64,000 nt of DNA from Paracidovorax sp031843945 (GTDB taxonomy: Bacteria > Pseudomonadota > Gammaproteobacteria > Burkholderiales > Burkholderiaceae_C): positions 248,001-312,000 of the forward strand of contig NZ_JAVTJJ010000002.1 of assembly GCF_031843945.1 (NCBI RefSeq), in the 5' to 3' direction. Position 1 is the first letter of the stretch. Each line of letters starts with the position of its first letter. The translations under genes and the position numbers were made by a program. Positions 37,906-46,784 of the stretch are shown here, piece by piece. The notes under the pieces were generated by a model. It ran no database searches. It saw only the letters and a program-made list of their open reading frames with translations, and had not been told where the DNA came from.

Positions 37906-38964
37906 TCAAGCTGCCGCCATCTCCACCAGCGGAATGCGCCCTTCTTCGATGCCATGGCAGGCCACGCGCGTGCCGCCGTCGTTGATGAGCACGGGGCGTT
38001 CGGTGCGGCAGCGGTCGTTGGCGTGCGGGCAGCGCGGGTTGAAGGCGCAGCCGGCGGGCGGGTTCAACGGGTTGGGCACCTCGCCCTGCACGGGGGTGCG
38101 GGCGCGGCCGGTGTCGTGCATCTTCGGAATCGCGTCCAGCAGCATGCGGGTGTAGGGGTGGCGCGGCGCAGAAAAGAGCTGCTGCTTGTCCGCCACTTCC
38201 ACCAGCCGGCCCAGGTACATCACGCCCACCTGGTCGGCCACATGGCGCACCACGGCCAGGTTGTGGCTGATGAACAGGTACGTGAGCTGCCGCTCGCGCT
38301 GCAGGTCTTTCATGATGTTGAGCACCTGCGCCTGCACCGACACATCCAGCGCCGACGTGGGCTCGTCGCACACCAAAAACTCCGGCTCGGTGGCCAGCGC
38401 ACGCGCAATCGAGATGCGCTGGCGCTGCCCGCCCGAGAACTGGTGCGGGTACTTCACCATATCGAGCGGCGACAGGCCCACGGACTGCAGCAGTTCGCCC
38501 ACGCGAGTTTTCAGTTCGGCCTTGTCGGTGATCAGGCCGTGTTCGCGCAGCGGCTCGCCGACGATGTCTTCGACCAGCCAGCGCGGGTTCAGGCTGGCGT
38601 ACGGGTCTTGAAAAATCATCTGGATGCGCCGGCGCATGGCGCGCGCATCGTTGCCCTTGAAGGCGGCGTGGGCGTCCTGCCCGTCGAAGGTGAAGCCGCC
38701 GCGCGTGGGGTCGTACAGGCCGACCAGCAGGCGCGCGACGGTACTTTTGCCGCAGCCCGACTCGCCCACCAGCGCCAGCGTCTTGCCGCGCTCGATCTCG
38801 AAGCTGACGCCGTCCACCGCGTGCAGCAGCGTGCGCGGCTTGCGTTCGATGACGCGGTTGAGCCAGGGCGCGGACACATCGAAAGTGCGCGCCAGGTCGT
38901 TCGCCTGCACCAGCGGCTGGGTGGCGGCGTTGGCATGGAGAGAAGTCATGGGTTTTGCACTCAT
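37906..38964 (-). CDS. dppF: Dipeptide-type ABC transporter ATPase (DppF-like)
   Basis: 352 residues from the ATG at 38964, which overlaps the stop of the upstream ATPase gene by four bases. Walker A is GESGCGKST, the ABC signature is FSGGQRQR and Walker B is FLVCDEPTSALD. The C-terminal oligopeptide-transporter domain has the CAFNPRCPHANDRC cysteine cluster typical of OppD/F proteins. It pairs with the DppD-like ATPase to power the importer encoded in the same operon. Confidence 0.93.
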   Translation of the reverse strand: MSAKPMTSLHANAATQPLVQANDLARTFDVSAPWLNRVIERKPRTLLHAVDGVSFEIERGKTLALVGESGCGKSTVARLLVGLYDPTRGGFTFDGQDAHAAFKGNDARAMRRRIQMIFQDPYASLNPRWLVEDIVGEPLREHGLITDKAELKTRVGELLQSVGLSPLDMVKYPHQFSGGQRQRISIARALATEPEFLVCDEPTSALDVSVQAQVLNIMKDLQRERQLTYLFISHNLAVVRHVADQVGVMYLGRLVEVADKQQLFSAPRHPYTRMLLDAIPKMHDTGRARTPVQGEVPNPLNPPAGCAFNPRCPHANDRCRTERPVLINDGGTRVACHGIEEGRIPLVEMAAA

Positions 38965-39962
38965 GCTGCAACTCCTTGCAGACCGGCCGCTGCCGGTGCC
39001 GCGGCACCGTCGTGCAGCCAGCAGGCGGCGCGTGTGGCGCCGGCGGGCAGCAGATCGGGTCGCTCCACGCGGCAGCGGTCGAAGGTGTGGGGGCAGCGCG
39101 GGTTGTAGGCGCAGCCCTGGGGAATGGCATTCAGGCGCGGCATGGCGCCGTCGATCTGGTTCAGGCGTTCGCGGTCCTGCGTCATGTCGGGAATGGAGGC
39201 CATCAGGCCCACCGTGTAGGGGTGCGCGGGGTGGTTGATGACCTGGTGCACCGGCCCGATTTCGGCGATGCGGCCGGCGTACATCACGGCCACGCGGTCG
39301 CAAGTCTCGGCGATCACGCCCATGTCGTGCGTGATCAGCATCACAGCGGCGCCGCGCGAGCGGCAGATGTTTTTCAGCAGCTGAATGATCTGCGCCTGGA
39401 TGGACACGTCCAGCGCGGTGGTGGGCTCGTCCGCCACGATGAGCTGGGGCGACGCCGCCAGCGCCAGGGCGATCACCACGCGCTGGCGCATGCCGCCGGA
39501 GAACTGGTGCGGGTAATGGTCGACCCGCTGCTCAGCGGCGGGAATGCCGGTGTCCTTCAGCAGGTCGATGGCGCGCTGGCGAGCCTCGGCCGCGCCCATC
39601 GGCAAGTGGGTGCGGATGGTCTCGATCAGCTGCTGGCCCACGGTGTAGAGCGGGTTCAGCGAGGTGAGCGGGTCTTGAAAGATGGCGCCGATGCGGCGGC
39701 CGCGCACCTGGCGCATCTTGTGCGGCGGCAGGTTGTCGATGCGCTCGCCCTCCAGCAGGATGCGGCCCGACGCGATGCGGCCCGGTGGCTCCAGCAGGCC
39801 GATGATGGACGCGCCGGTCAGCGACTTGCCCGCGCCCGATTCGCCCACCACGCCCAGGATTTCTCCCGGCGCGATGGAAAAGGAGATGTCGTCCAGCGCG
39901 CGCAGCGTGCCGCGGCGGTTCGGGAATTCGACGACGAGGTTCTGGACTTCAAGCAGGGACAT
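38961..39962 (-). CDS. dppD: Dipeptide-type ABC transporter ATPase (DppD-like)
   Basis: 333 residues. Walker A is GESGAGKS, the signature is FSGGMRQR and Walker B is LIVADEPTTALD. The C-terminal cysteine cluster is CAYNPRCPHTFDRC. It is translationally coupled to the DppF-like gene through an ATGA overlap. It follows the permease gene after 116 bases that contain repeat copy l, so the repeat splits the operon into permease and ATPase parts. Confidence 0.93.
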   Translation of the reverse strand: MSLLEVQNLVVEFPNRRGTLRALDDISFSIAPGEILGVVGESGAGKSLTGASIIGLLEPPGRIASGRILLEGERIDNLPPHKMRQVRGRRIGAIFQDPLTSLNPLYTVGQQLIETIRTHLPMGAAEARQRAIDLLKDTGIPAAEQRVDHYPHQFSGGMRQRVVIALALAASPQLIVADEPTTALDVSIQAQIIQLLKNICRSRGAAVMLITHDMGVIAETCDRVAVMYAGRIAEIGPVHQVINHPAHPYTVGLMASIPDMTQDRERLNQIDGAMPRLNAIPQGCAYNPRCPHTFDRCRVERPDLLPAGATRAACWLHDGAAAPAAAGLQGVAA

Positions 39963-39998
39963 GGGCCAGGCCTTTGCGATTCATCTTCATCAGGGGAA

Positions 39999-40055
39999 TG
40001 CTATTAATTTTATAGCTACCAGCGCTTGCTATTCAAGCGCTGGAGGTCTATTTCA
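39999..40055 (+). repeat. Interspersed two-hairpin repeat, copy l (near-consensus)
   Basis: Reads TGCTATTAATTTTATAGCTAC, then CAGCGCTTGCTATTCAAGC and GCTGGAGGTCTATTTCAT. It lies inside the ABC operon between the DppC-like and DppD-like genes. Confidence 0.92.
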
Positions 40056-40078
40056 TTCATATTTCAACGCAGGGATCT

Positions 40079-40996
40079 TCAGCGCAGGCGAGGGTTCAGC
40101 GCATCGCGCAGCCAGTCGCCCAGCAGGTTCACCGAAATGGCGATCAGCACCAGCATCAGGCCCGGGAACACGGTGATCCACCATTCGCCCGAGAAGAGGT
40201 AGTCGTTGCCGATGCGGATCAGCGTGCCCAGCGAGGGCGAGGTGGGCGGCGCGCCCACGCCTAGGAAGGACAGCGTGGCCTCGGTGATGATGGCTGTCGC
40301 CACCTGGATGGTGGCCAGCACCATGACGGGCCCCAGCACGTTCGGCAGCACGTGGCGCCGCATGATGGACAGAGAAGACACGCCGGTCACGCGGGCGGCC
40401 TGCACGTATTCCTTGTTGCGCTCCACCAGCGTGGAGCCGCGCACGGTGCGCGCGTACTGCACCCAGCCGGTCAGCGAGATGGACAGGATCAGCACGCCGA
40501 AGGCCAGCGATTCGCCCGCGTTGGGGAACACCGCCCTGCCGACGCCGGCGATCAGCAGCGCCACCAGAATGGCCGGAAACGACAGCATCACGTCGCACAG
40601 GCGCATCAGCAGCCCGTCGATCCAGCCGCCCTTGAAGCCGGCGAGCAGGCCCAGCCCCACGCCCACCACCACCGACAGCACCACCGACGCGAAGCCGACG
40701 ATCAGCGAGATGCGCGCGCCGTAGATCACGGCCGAGAGAATGTCGCGGCCCTGGTCGTCGGTGCCGAGCGGGTACTTCCAGCTGCCGCCGCCTTCGGTGT
40801 TCCAGCCGGGCGGCAGGCGCGCGTCGGACAGCTCCAGCGTGGTCAGATCGAACGGGTTGTGCGGCGCCACCCAGCCGGCGAACACGGCGCAGATCACGCA
40901 CACCAGCGCTATCAGCGCCGCGCCAATGGCCACCGGCGAGGTGCGGAAACTGTGGCCGACGTCGCTGTCGTACCAGCGGAACAGGGTTTTCTTCAT
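40079..40996 (-). CDS. dppC: Dipeptide-type ABC transporter permease (DppC-like)
   Basis: 305 residues from the ATG at 40996, which starts at the family-typical MKKTLFRWYDSDVG; an in-frame ATG at 41059 would add 21 residues encoded by a tetranucleotide repeat. The N-terminal OppC-type region is followed by the binding-protein-dependent permease domain (GTDDQGRDILSAVIYGARIS, then EYVQAARVTGVSSLSIMRRH as the EAA loop). It forms the membrane channel with the DppB-like protein at 44005-44985. Confidence 0.93.
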   Translation of the reverse strand: MKKTLFRWYDSDVGHSFRTSPVAIGAALIALVCVICAVFAGWVAPHNPFDLTTLELSDARLPPGWNTEGGGSWKYPLGTDDQGRDILSAVIYGARISLIVGFASVVLSVVVGVGLGLLAGFKGGWIDGLLMRLCDVMLSFPAILVALLIAGVGRAVFPNAGESLAFGVLILSISLTGWVQYARTVRGSTLVERNKEYVQAARVTGVSSLSIMRRHVLPNVLGPVMVLATIQVATAIITEATLSFLGVGAPPTSPSLGTLIRIGNDYLFSGEWWITVFPGLMLVLIAISVNLLGDWLRDALNPRLR

Positions 40997-41024
40997 CGTG
41001 GGGGACTCTCGGGAACTCGTGGGT

Positions 41025-41058
41025 AACTGACTGACTGACTGACTAACTGACTGACTCA
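41025..41058. repeat. Tetranucleotide tandem repeat (ACTG)n
   Basis: About eight units of ACTG, interrupted once by ACTA, lie directly upstream of the DppC-like start. If translation began at the ATG at 41059 the units would be read as MSQSVSQSVSQ, and gain or loss of one unit would shift the frame. Confidence 0.85.
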
Positions 41059-41109
41059 TTCGGCAAACCGGGAGACGCGCAAGTTGCGTGCCTCATAAAG
41101 CGTTCACCC

Positions 41110-42690
41110 CTAGGGGCTGATGCTCATCCATTTGAAGGGCATGAAGTTGTCGACCAACTGCACCACGCTCACTTTCTTGGACACGCCCCAGGCAAGCGCC
41201 TGCTGGTGCAGCGGAATGTGGCCCACGTCGGTCGCATGGATCTGGAAGGCTTCGCGAATCAGCGCATTGCGGCGGGTCTTGTCCTGCTCGGTGAGCACGC
41301 GGCGGATCAACTCGTCAGCCTTCGGGTTGCAATAGCTGCCCAGGTTGAACTGGCCGGCACCCTTGCCGTCCACGCAGGCCACCAAGGCGTTTAGCGCGTT
41401 GTGCGCGTCGTAGGTGGAAGGCGTCCAGCCCAGCAGATAGAAGCTGGTGTCGCGGCGCAGCACTTTCGGAAAATACGTGGCCTTGGTTTCTGTCTGCAAG
41501 CGCACCTTGACCTGGATGCGCGCCAGGTTGGCGGCCACTGCCTGGCAGATCAGGCCGTCGTTCACGTACCGGTCGTTGGGGCAGTTGAGCGTGATCTCAA
41601 AGCCGCTGCCGTAGCCCGCTTCGTTCATCAACTGCTGGGCCGCGCGCACGTTGTACGGCAGTCTTTTCATGTCCGGCTGAAAGCCGTTCACGCCGGGCCC
41701 CACCAGCAGCGCCGACGGGTTGGAGGCGCCGCGCATCACCGTCTTCTGGATGCCATCAATGTCGATGGCTTGATAGAAAGCGCGCCTCACGCGCACGTCC
41801 TTGAACGGATTCTTGCCTTTCACGCTGGAATACAGCAGTTCGTCACGCTGCTGGTCCATGCCCAGGAAAATGGTGCGCAACTCGGGGCCGGCGACAGCGC
41901 GGGTGCGCGGGCTGCTGTTGACCCGGGCGAGATCTTGCACCGGCACGGGCTCCATCACATCGACCTGGCCCGACAGCAGCGCGGCCACGCGCGTGGCGTC
42001 GCTGCCGATGGGGGTGAAGATCACCTCGGCCGGGGCGCCGTCCAGCGGCGCCCAATAATCGGCGTTGCGTGCAAACACGGTGCGCACGCCCGGTTGGCGG
42101 TCGCGCACGCGGAACGGGCCAGTGCCGTTCGCGCTGAACGACGCGGCGTTTTCCGCACCGCTGCGGCGGTCGGCCGGCGCCTGCGCCTGCTGGGTTTCGC
42201 ACCACTGTCGGCTCATCATGTAGACCATGGTCAGCACGTCGGGCAGGATGGCAAAGGGCACGGTGGTTTCGATCTCCACCGTGTGGTCGTCCAGCTTGCG
42301 CACCTCTTTGATGTGGTTGGTGTAGCTCTTCATGTCGGAGCCGTCCAGCTGGGTGCGCGCCAGCGAGAAAACCACGTCGTCGGCCGTGAACGGCGTACCG
42401 TCATGAAAGCGCACGCCCTGGCGCAGCTCCAATCGCCACACGGTGGGCGCGGTCTGCCGCCAGGCGTTGGCCAGCGCGGGCGCCAGGCTCAGGTCGCGGT
42501 TGCGGCTGATCAACGGTTCGTAGACGTTGCCTGTCAGGCTGAGCTGCAGCGATTCGTTGAGCGAATGCGGATCCAACGACACGGCATCGCCCTGGTTGCC
42601 GATGCGGATCGTTTGCGCAGATGCTACTGTATTGATAGCTAATAGCGCAACGAATACGGGCGCTAGAGCCGTTTTTGCTATGAATTTCAT
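41110..42690 (-). CDS. Dipeptide-type ABC transporter substrate-binding protein
   Basis: 526 residues from the ATG at 42690. The SBP_bac_5 fold is shown by NQGDAVSLDPHSLNESLQ at the mature N-terminus, LRQGVRFHDGTPFTADDVVF and PFKDVRVRRAFYQAIDIDGI. The signal peptide (MKFIAKTALA, then hydrophobic residues to TVASA) is encoded almost entirely by repeat copy m. The gene lies in the operon between the M20 amidohydrolase and the DppC-like permease. It delivers peptides or similar ligands to the channel; the ligand is unknown. Confidence 0.93.
   Translation of the reverse strand: MKFIAKTALAPVFVALLAINTVASAQTIRIGNQGDAVSLDPHSLNESLQLSLTGNVYEPLISRNRDLSLAPALANAWRQTAPTVWRLELRQGVRFHDGTPFTADDVVFSLARTQLDGSDMKSYTNHIKEVRKLDDHTVEIETTVPFAILPDVLTMVYMMSRQWCETQQAQAPADRRSGAENAASFSANGTGPFRVRDRQPGVRTVFARNADYWAPLDGAPAEVIFTPIGSDATRVAALLSGQVDVMEPVPVQDLARVNSSPRTRAVAGPELRTIFLGMDQQRDELLYSSVKGKNPFKDVRVRRAFYQAIDIDGIQKTVMRGASNPSALLVGPGVNGFQPDMKRLPYNVRAAQQLMNEAGYGSGFEITLNCPNDRYVNDGLICQAVAANLARIQVKVRLQTETKATYFPKVLRRDTSFYLLGWTPSTYDAHNALNALVACVDGKGAGQFNLGSYCNPKADELIRRVLTEQDKTRRNALIREAFQIHATDVGHIPLHQQALAWGVSKKVSVVQLVDNFMPFKWMSISP
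42621..42676 (+). repeat. Interspersed repeat, copy m, encoding a signal peptide
   Basis: Reads ATGCTACTGTATTGATAGC, then TAATAGCGCAACGAATACGG and GCGCTAGAGCCGTTTTT on the plus strand. It closely matches copy c. Read from the minus strand it is in frame and supplies residues 5-24 of the binding-protein signal peptide. Confidence 0.87.
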
Positions 42691-42755
42691 GCGCAGCGGT
42701 CGTGCAAACAAGGCGGTGGTGATGGTGCCTGCGGCGGCATTCTGGGGCATGCGGC

Positions 42756-44003
42756 TCACAGCGTGGCCAGCGGCATCGCCCGCTCGATCAGGCTGGCATG
42801 CAGCGCAGCCCCGAGCGGCAGGATGTCGTCGTTGAAGTCGTAGCGGTTGTTGTGCAGCGCGCTGTTGCCCGGCCCCGCCCCCTGGCCGATGCGCAGGTAG
42901 GCGCCGGGGCGGCTCTGCAGCATGAACGAGAAGTCTTCGGCGCCCATGCTGGGCTCCAGATCGCGCACCACGTTGTCTGCGCCCACCAGGCTGGCAGCCA
43001 CGTCGCCCGCAAAGACGGCGTGGTTGGCGGTGTTGATGGTGGCGGGGTAGATGCGTTCGTAGCGCACGGTGGCGGTGGCGCCGAACCCGAGGGCGATGGC
43101 GCCGCACAGCTCTTGAATGCGCCGCTCCACCATCTCTTGCACGGCAGGGTCGAAGCTGCGCACGGTGCCCACCAGGGTGGCCGTGCCGGGCAGCACGCTG
43201 AAGGCGCCCAAGTCGCCCGCCTGCACGGCGCACAGGCTGATCACCGCGCTGTCGAGCGGCCGCACGTTGCGCGACACGATGCCCTGCACCGCCGTGATGA
43301 TGTGCGCGGCCACCAGCACCACGTCCACCGTCTGGTAGGCATGCGCGCCGTGGCCGCCGCGACCGTTGATTTCGATGGTGATGCGGTCGGCCGCGGCCAT
43401 CATGGCGCCGTCGTTCAGGCCCACCGTGCCAGGCTTCATCGCCGGCCAGTTGTGCATGGCAAAGACCGACTGCACCGGAAAGCGCTCGAACAGGCCGTCT
43501 TCGATCATCACGCGCGCACCGCCAAAGCCCTCTTCACCGGGCTGGAAGATGAGCACGGCCGTGCCGTCGAAGTTGCGCGTGGCCGCCAGGTAGCGGGCCG
43601 CGCCCACCAGCATGGTGGTGTGGCCGTCATGGCCGCAGCCGTGCATGAGGCCCGGTTTGCACGACTTCCAGGGCGTGTCGCCTTGCTCGGTCATGGGCAG
43701 CGCGTCCATGTCGGCACGCAGGCCGACCATGCTGCCGCTGCCACGCCCCTGCCCGCGAATGACGGCGACGATGCCGGTGCGCCCGATGCCGTCGTGGATC
43801 TCGTCCACGCCGCACACTTTGAGCGCCTCTTTCACGCGGGCGCCGGTGTAGACCTCTTCAAAGCCCAGTTCAGGGTGCGCATGCAGATCCCGGCGGAAGG
43901 CGGTGAGTTCAGGATGGAACTGCGTGATCTGCGCGAAGGCTCGGCCGCCGGCTTTCAGTCGCGGCGGTTGTGCGATGGCTTGGGCGCTGGCGGACAAGGC
44001 CAT
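42756..44003 (-). CDS. M20-family amidohydrolase (hippurate hydrolase / aminoacylase type)
   Basis: 415 residues from the ATG at 44003, one base after the upstream permease stop. Metal ligands of the M20D fold are visible in LMHGCGHDGHTTML (Cys and His), GEEGFGGARVM (Glu) and MGAEDFSFML, with a lid domain carrying GGHGAHAYQTVDVVL. It is cytosolic, with no signal peptide. Such enzymes cleave N-acyl amino acids, hippurate or small peptides. Its place inside the importer operon suggests it hydrolyses the imported compound. Confidence 0.92.
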   Translation of the reverse strand: MALSASAQAIAQPPRLKAGGRAFAQITQFHPELTAFRRDLHAHPELGFEEVYTGARVKEALKVCGVDEIHDGIGRTGIVAVIRGQGRGSGSMVGLRADMDALPMTEQGDTPWKSCKPGLMHGCGHDGHTTMLVGAARYLAATRNFDGTAVLIFQPGEEGFGGARVMIEDGLFERFPVQSVFAMHNWPAMKPGTVGLNDGAMMAAADRITIEINGRGGHGAHAYQTVDVVLVAAHIITAVQGIVSRNVRPLDSAVISLCAVQAGDLGAFSVLPGTATLVGTVRSFDPAVQEMVERRIQELCGAIALGFGATATVRYERIYPATINTANHAVFAGDVAASLVGADNVVRDLEPSMGAEDFSFMLQSRPGAYLRIGQGAGPGNSALHNNRYDFNDDILPLGAALHASLIERAMPLATL

Positions 44004-44004
44004 G

Positions 44005-44985
44005 TCAATGGCCTCCTGCCTTGCCCACGCGCAGGCGCGGATCAACGACGAAATACAGCAGGTCGACCACCAGGTTGATCACCACGAAGATCAGCGCGAT
44101 CAGGCAAAGATAGGCCGCCATGACGGGAATGTCGGCGAACGTGACGGCCTGGATGAACAGCAACCCCATGCCGGGCCACTGGAACACCGTCTCGGTGATG
44201 ATGGCGAAGGCGATCAGGCCGCCCAGCTGCAGGCCGGTGATGGTCATCACCGGCACCAGCGTGTTCTTGAGCGCGTGACCGAAGTGGATGGCGCGGTCGG
44301 TCAGGCCCCGCGCGCGGGCGAACTTGATGTAGTCGGCGCGCAGCACCTCCAGCATCTCGGCGCGCACCAGCCGCATGATCAGCGTGAGCTGGTAGATCGC
44401 CAGCGTGATGGCCGGCAGCGTGATGTGATGCCAGCCCTTGGCCGTCAGCAAGCCGGTGCTCCACCAGCCTACTTGCGTGACTTCGCCCCGGCCGAAGCTC
44501 GGAAACCAGCCCAGATGCACGGCGAAAACGAGGATCAGCAGAATGCCGATCAGGAAGGTGGGCAGCGACACGCCCAGCAGGGACAGTGTCATGAACAGCT
44601 GGCTGGTGAAGGTGCCCCGGCGCAGCGCGGCATACACGCCCATCGGCACGCCGATCACCAGCGCCAGCAGCGCGGCGACCAGTGCCAGCTCGAGCGTTGC
44701 CGGAAAGCGTTCGGCAATCAGCCGCGAGACCTTGGCGCCCTGGCGCAGGCTCAGCCCGAACTCACCCTGCGCCGCGTTCACCAAAAAGTGCCAGAACTGC
44801 ACGATGAAGGGCTTATCGAGCCCTAGCGACGTGCGCATTTCACGGATCTGGTCCGCGGTCGCGTCCTGCCCCAGCAGAAAGACCACCGGGTCCCCCACGT
44901 ACTGGAACAGCATGAACGATATGAAGGCCACAGTGACCATCACGATCACAGCCTGGATGAGGCGACGCAGAATAAAAGCGAGCAT
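44005..44985 (-). CDS. dppB: Dipeptide-type ABC transporter permease (DppB-like)
   Basis: 326 residues, first gene of the minus-strand importer operon. The N-terminal helix MLAFILRRLIQAVIVMVTVA and the LGLDKPFIVQFWHFLVNAA region are typical of DppB/OppB. The EAA loop is DYIKFARARGLTDRAIHFGH. The M20 amidohydrolase begins one base after its stop, so coupling is likely. Order in the operon: permease, amidohydrolase, binding protein, permease, two ATPases. Confidence 0.93.
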   Translation of the reverse strand: MLAFILRRLIQAVIVMVTVAFISFMLFQYVGDPVVFLLGQDATADQIREMRTSLGLDKPFIVQFWHFLVNAAQGEFGLSLRQGAKVSRLIAERFPATLELALVAALLALVIGVPMGVYAALRRGTFTSQLFMTLSLLGVSLPTFLIGILLILVFAVHLGWFPSFGRGEVTQVGWWSTGLLTAKGWHHITLPAITLAIYQLTLIMRLVRAEMLEVLRADYIKFARARGLTDRAIHFGHALKNTLVPVMTITGLQLGGLIAFAIITETVFQWPGMGLLFIQAVTFADIPVMAAYLCLIALIFVVINLVVDLLYFVVDPRLRVGKAGGH

Positions 44986-45394
44986 TCAGAAAACCGGAGT
45001 TGTACAAGGCATGCTAGCAGGGAAGCCAGCAAAAACGGACCGTACCCTGCACTGCCAGGGGGCGGGAGCGGGATGATGGAAACAGCGCAGTCGCTGTGCC
45101 GGGAGACAAAAACGGATCGCCTGGCAACAGCCCTGCATCTCGCGCCAGATCCCGCACATGGTGCAAGGGACGGACACAAACGGCAGCGCTATTCGTTGTC
45201 TGAGCAAGTGCGATGCCAACCTGCATGCACATGCTTCAACCCCCAGCGTGCTTTGCGAGTGGCGCATTTGCCGAGGAAACCTTTTGAGAGGTCTACCCAG
45301 CGCCCCTCACCAGCGACCAAGCCGACAGCCGTTAGGTCTGTCGGCTTGCACGATGAATTCGCTACGCTGCCCGGCCTGCGGGCAGAGAAGCTGG
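44986..45394. other. Intergenic region between the ABC operon and porin
   Basis: About 409 bases with no supported gene. It must hold the promoter of the minus-strand importer operon and the 3' region of the porin. A ten-base perfect stem AAGCCGACAG/CTGTCGGCTT (45319-45328 and 45338-45347), without a T run, is the only structure seen and may end porin transcripts. No clear promoter could be picked. Confidence 0.5.
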
Positions 45395-46591
45395 TCAGAA
45401 CCGGTGACGCATGCCCACCGTGATCCCGGTGCGGGTGCGTGCACCGTTGGCGTCCAGCGCCATGCCGTCGCCTCCGCTCACGCGTGTGTGGTCCAGCGCA
45501 AAGTAGGCATCGGTTCGCTTGGACAGGGCGTAATCGAGCACCGACACCAGGAAATTGGCCTTGCCGTTGAAAGCACCCGAGGCCGAACCCGACTGGCGCG
45601 CATGGAAGTAGTGCAGCCCCACGTTGATCTGCGGCGTGGCTTGGTAACCGAAGCCGGCCTTGTACATCTGACGCTTGTCGGCATGGTTGCGCAGCGCCAG
45701 CAAGGTGGCGGGAGCTGCCGGGTTGGCCGCTCCACCAGGCAGGAAACCGCCGTTGGATGAGCCAGACCAGTAAGCGCCCATGAGGGCGCTGTCGACCACG
45801 CCGGCAATGCTCAGCGGGTAGTCGTCCTGGCGCTTGTTCAAGCCATAACCCAGGTTCAGATACCAGGGGCCGGTGCGGTAAGAGCCGCCGGCCGTCCAGG
45901 CATCGACCTTGGTGCCGCCGGGCAGGCGCGTGTTCAAGTAACCCACACCCCCCGCCAGACCGCCGGTGGCATAACGCAGATAGCCGCCCGCCGTGCGGAT
46001 AGCGCCTGCAGGGTTCACGGTGGCACCCAGTTGATCGACCGTATTTCCTTCGTCGAAGGAGTACTGCAACGCGCCGCGCAAGCCGCCCACTTCGGCCATG
46101 TATTTGATGGCGTTGTTCGCTCGCGCACCCATAGCCATGCCCAGTTCGGGCTTATAGGCCTCCATGTAAGGCGAGTAGGGGAAGGACGAATAGGTGGAGG
46201 TCACCAAGTCGAACATCATGTTGTACTGGCGACCCAGCGTGAGGCGTCCGAAGCCACCTTGCAAGCCGACCCACGACTGCTGAAAGTAAGGCGTAGTCGG
46301 CGTGCCGGTGTCGGCGCCGAAACGGTTTTCCAGATTGGCGATGGCCTTGAGGCCTCCGCCCAGGTCTTCGTTGACGTTGATGCCCCACCGACTCTGCGAC
46401 ATGCCGCCGCCGACTAGTTGGCTCAATGTGTCGTTGGCGTTGGCGCCTTCATTGTTGGTGTGTCGGTAAGCCACATCCACAATGCCGTACAGCTGCACAC
46501 TGCTGGTGCCTGCCTGTTGTGCAAACGCGAAGGGAGCCACTGCTGCCAAGGCGGTCATTGCCGCCATTTTTTTCACAGACGAAATACGCAT
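45395..46591 (-). CDS. Gram-negative trimeric porin (Burkholderiales type), first
   Basis: 398 residues. Signal peptide MRISSVKKMAAMTALAAVAP cleaved near AFAQQ. The mature protein begins with the porin-4 signature SSVQLYGIVDVAYRHTNNEG and shows SRWGINVNEDLGGGLKAIAN, FGRLTLGRQYN and a C-terminal aromatic strand ending GMRHRF, the Bam-recognition end. It is a general diffusion porin of the outer membrane. A second porin of the same family lies upstream on the same strand, 193 bases away with its own terminator, so they are separate units. Confidence 0.95.
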   Translation of the reverse strand: MRISSVKKMAAMTALAAVAPFAFAQQAGTSSVQLYGIVDVAYRHTNNEGANANDTLSQLVGGGMSQSRWGINVNEDLGGGLKAIANLENRFGADTGTPTTPYFQQSWVGLQGGFGRLTLGRQYNMMFDLVTSTYSSFPYSPYMEAYKPELGMAMGARANNAIKYMAEVGGLRGALQYSFDEGNTVDQLGATVNPAGAIRTAGGYLRYATGGLAGGVGYLNTRLPGGTKVDAWTAGGSYRTGPWYLNLGYGLNKRQDDYPLSIAGVVDSALMGAYWSGSSNGGFLPGGAANPAAPATLLALRNHADKRQMYKAGFGYQATPQINVGLHYFHARQSGSASGAFNGKANFLVSVLDYALSKRTDAYFALDHTRVSGGDGMALDANGARTRTGITVGMRHRF

Positions 46592-46712
46592 GTGTTGTCT
46601 CTTTCTGCAGGGGGTGAAGGAAATTTCATTCTAGAAATCGTCACTCCGCCTTGAAAGTCACGGTCGCACATCAACCACAGTCGTTTTCCCTTAATTCCTG
46701 TTACCTACGTGA

Positions 46713-46747
46713 CAAAAAAAAACCGCTGCGCGAACGCAGCGGTTTTT
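46713..46747 (-). terminator. Intrinsic terminator of the second porin gene
   Basis: A perfect ten-base stem AACCGCTGCG/CGCAGCGGTT with a CGAA loop, flanked by A and T runs. On the minus strand it ends the porin at 46785-47831. Confidence 0.93.
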
Positions 46748-46784
46748 GTCTTGCTAACCCAAGCTGGCTTACGCCAGCTGGAAA

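Noticed and set aside
44986..45267. A 93-codon frame upstream of the DppB-like gene
   Set aside because: No ribosome binding site, no homology, cysteine- and arginine-rich random composition.
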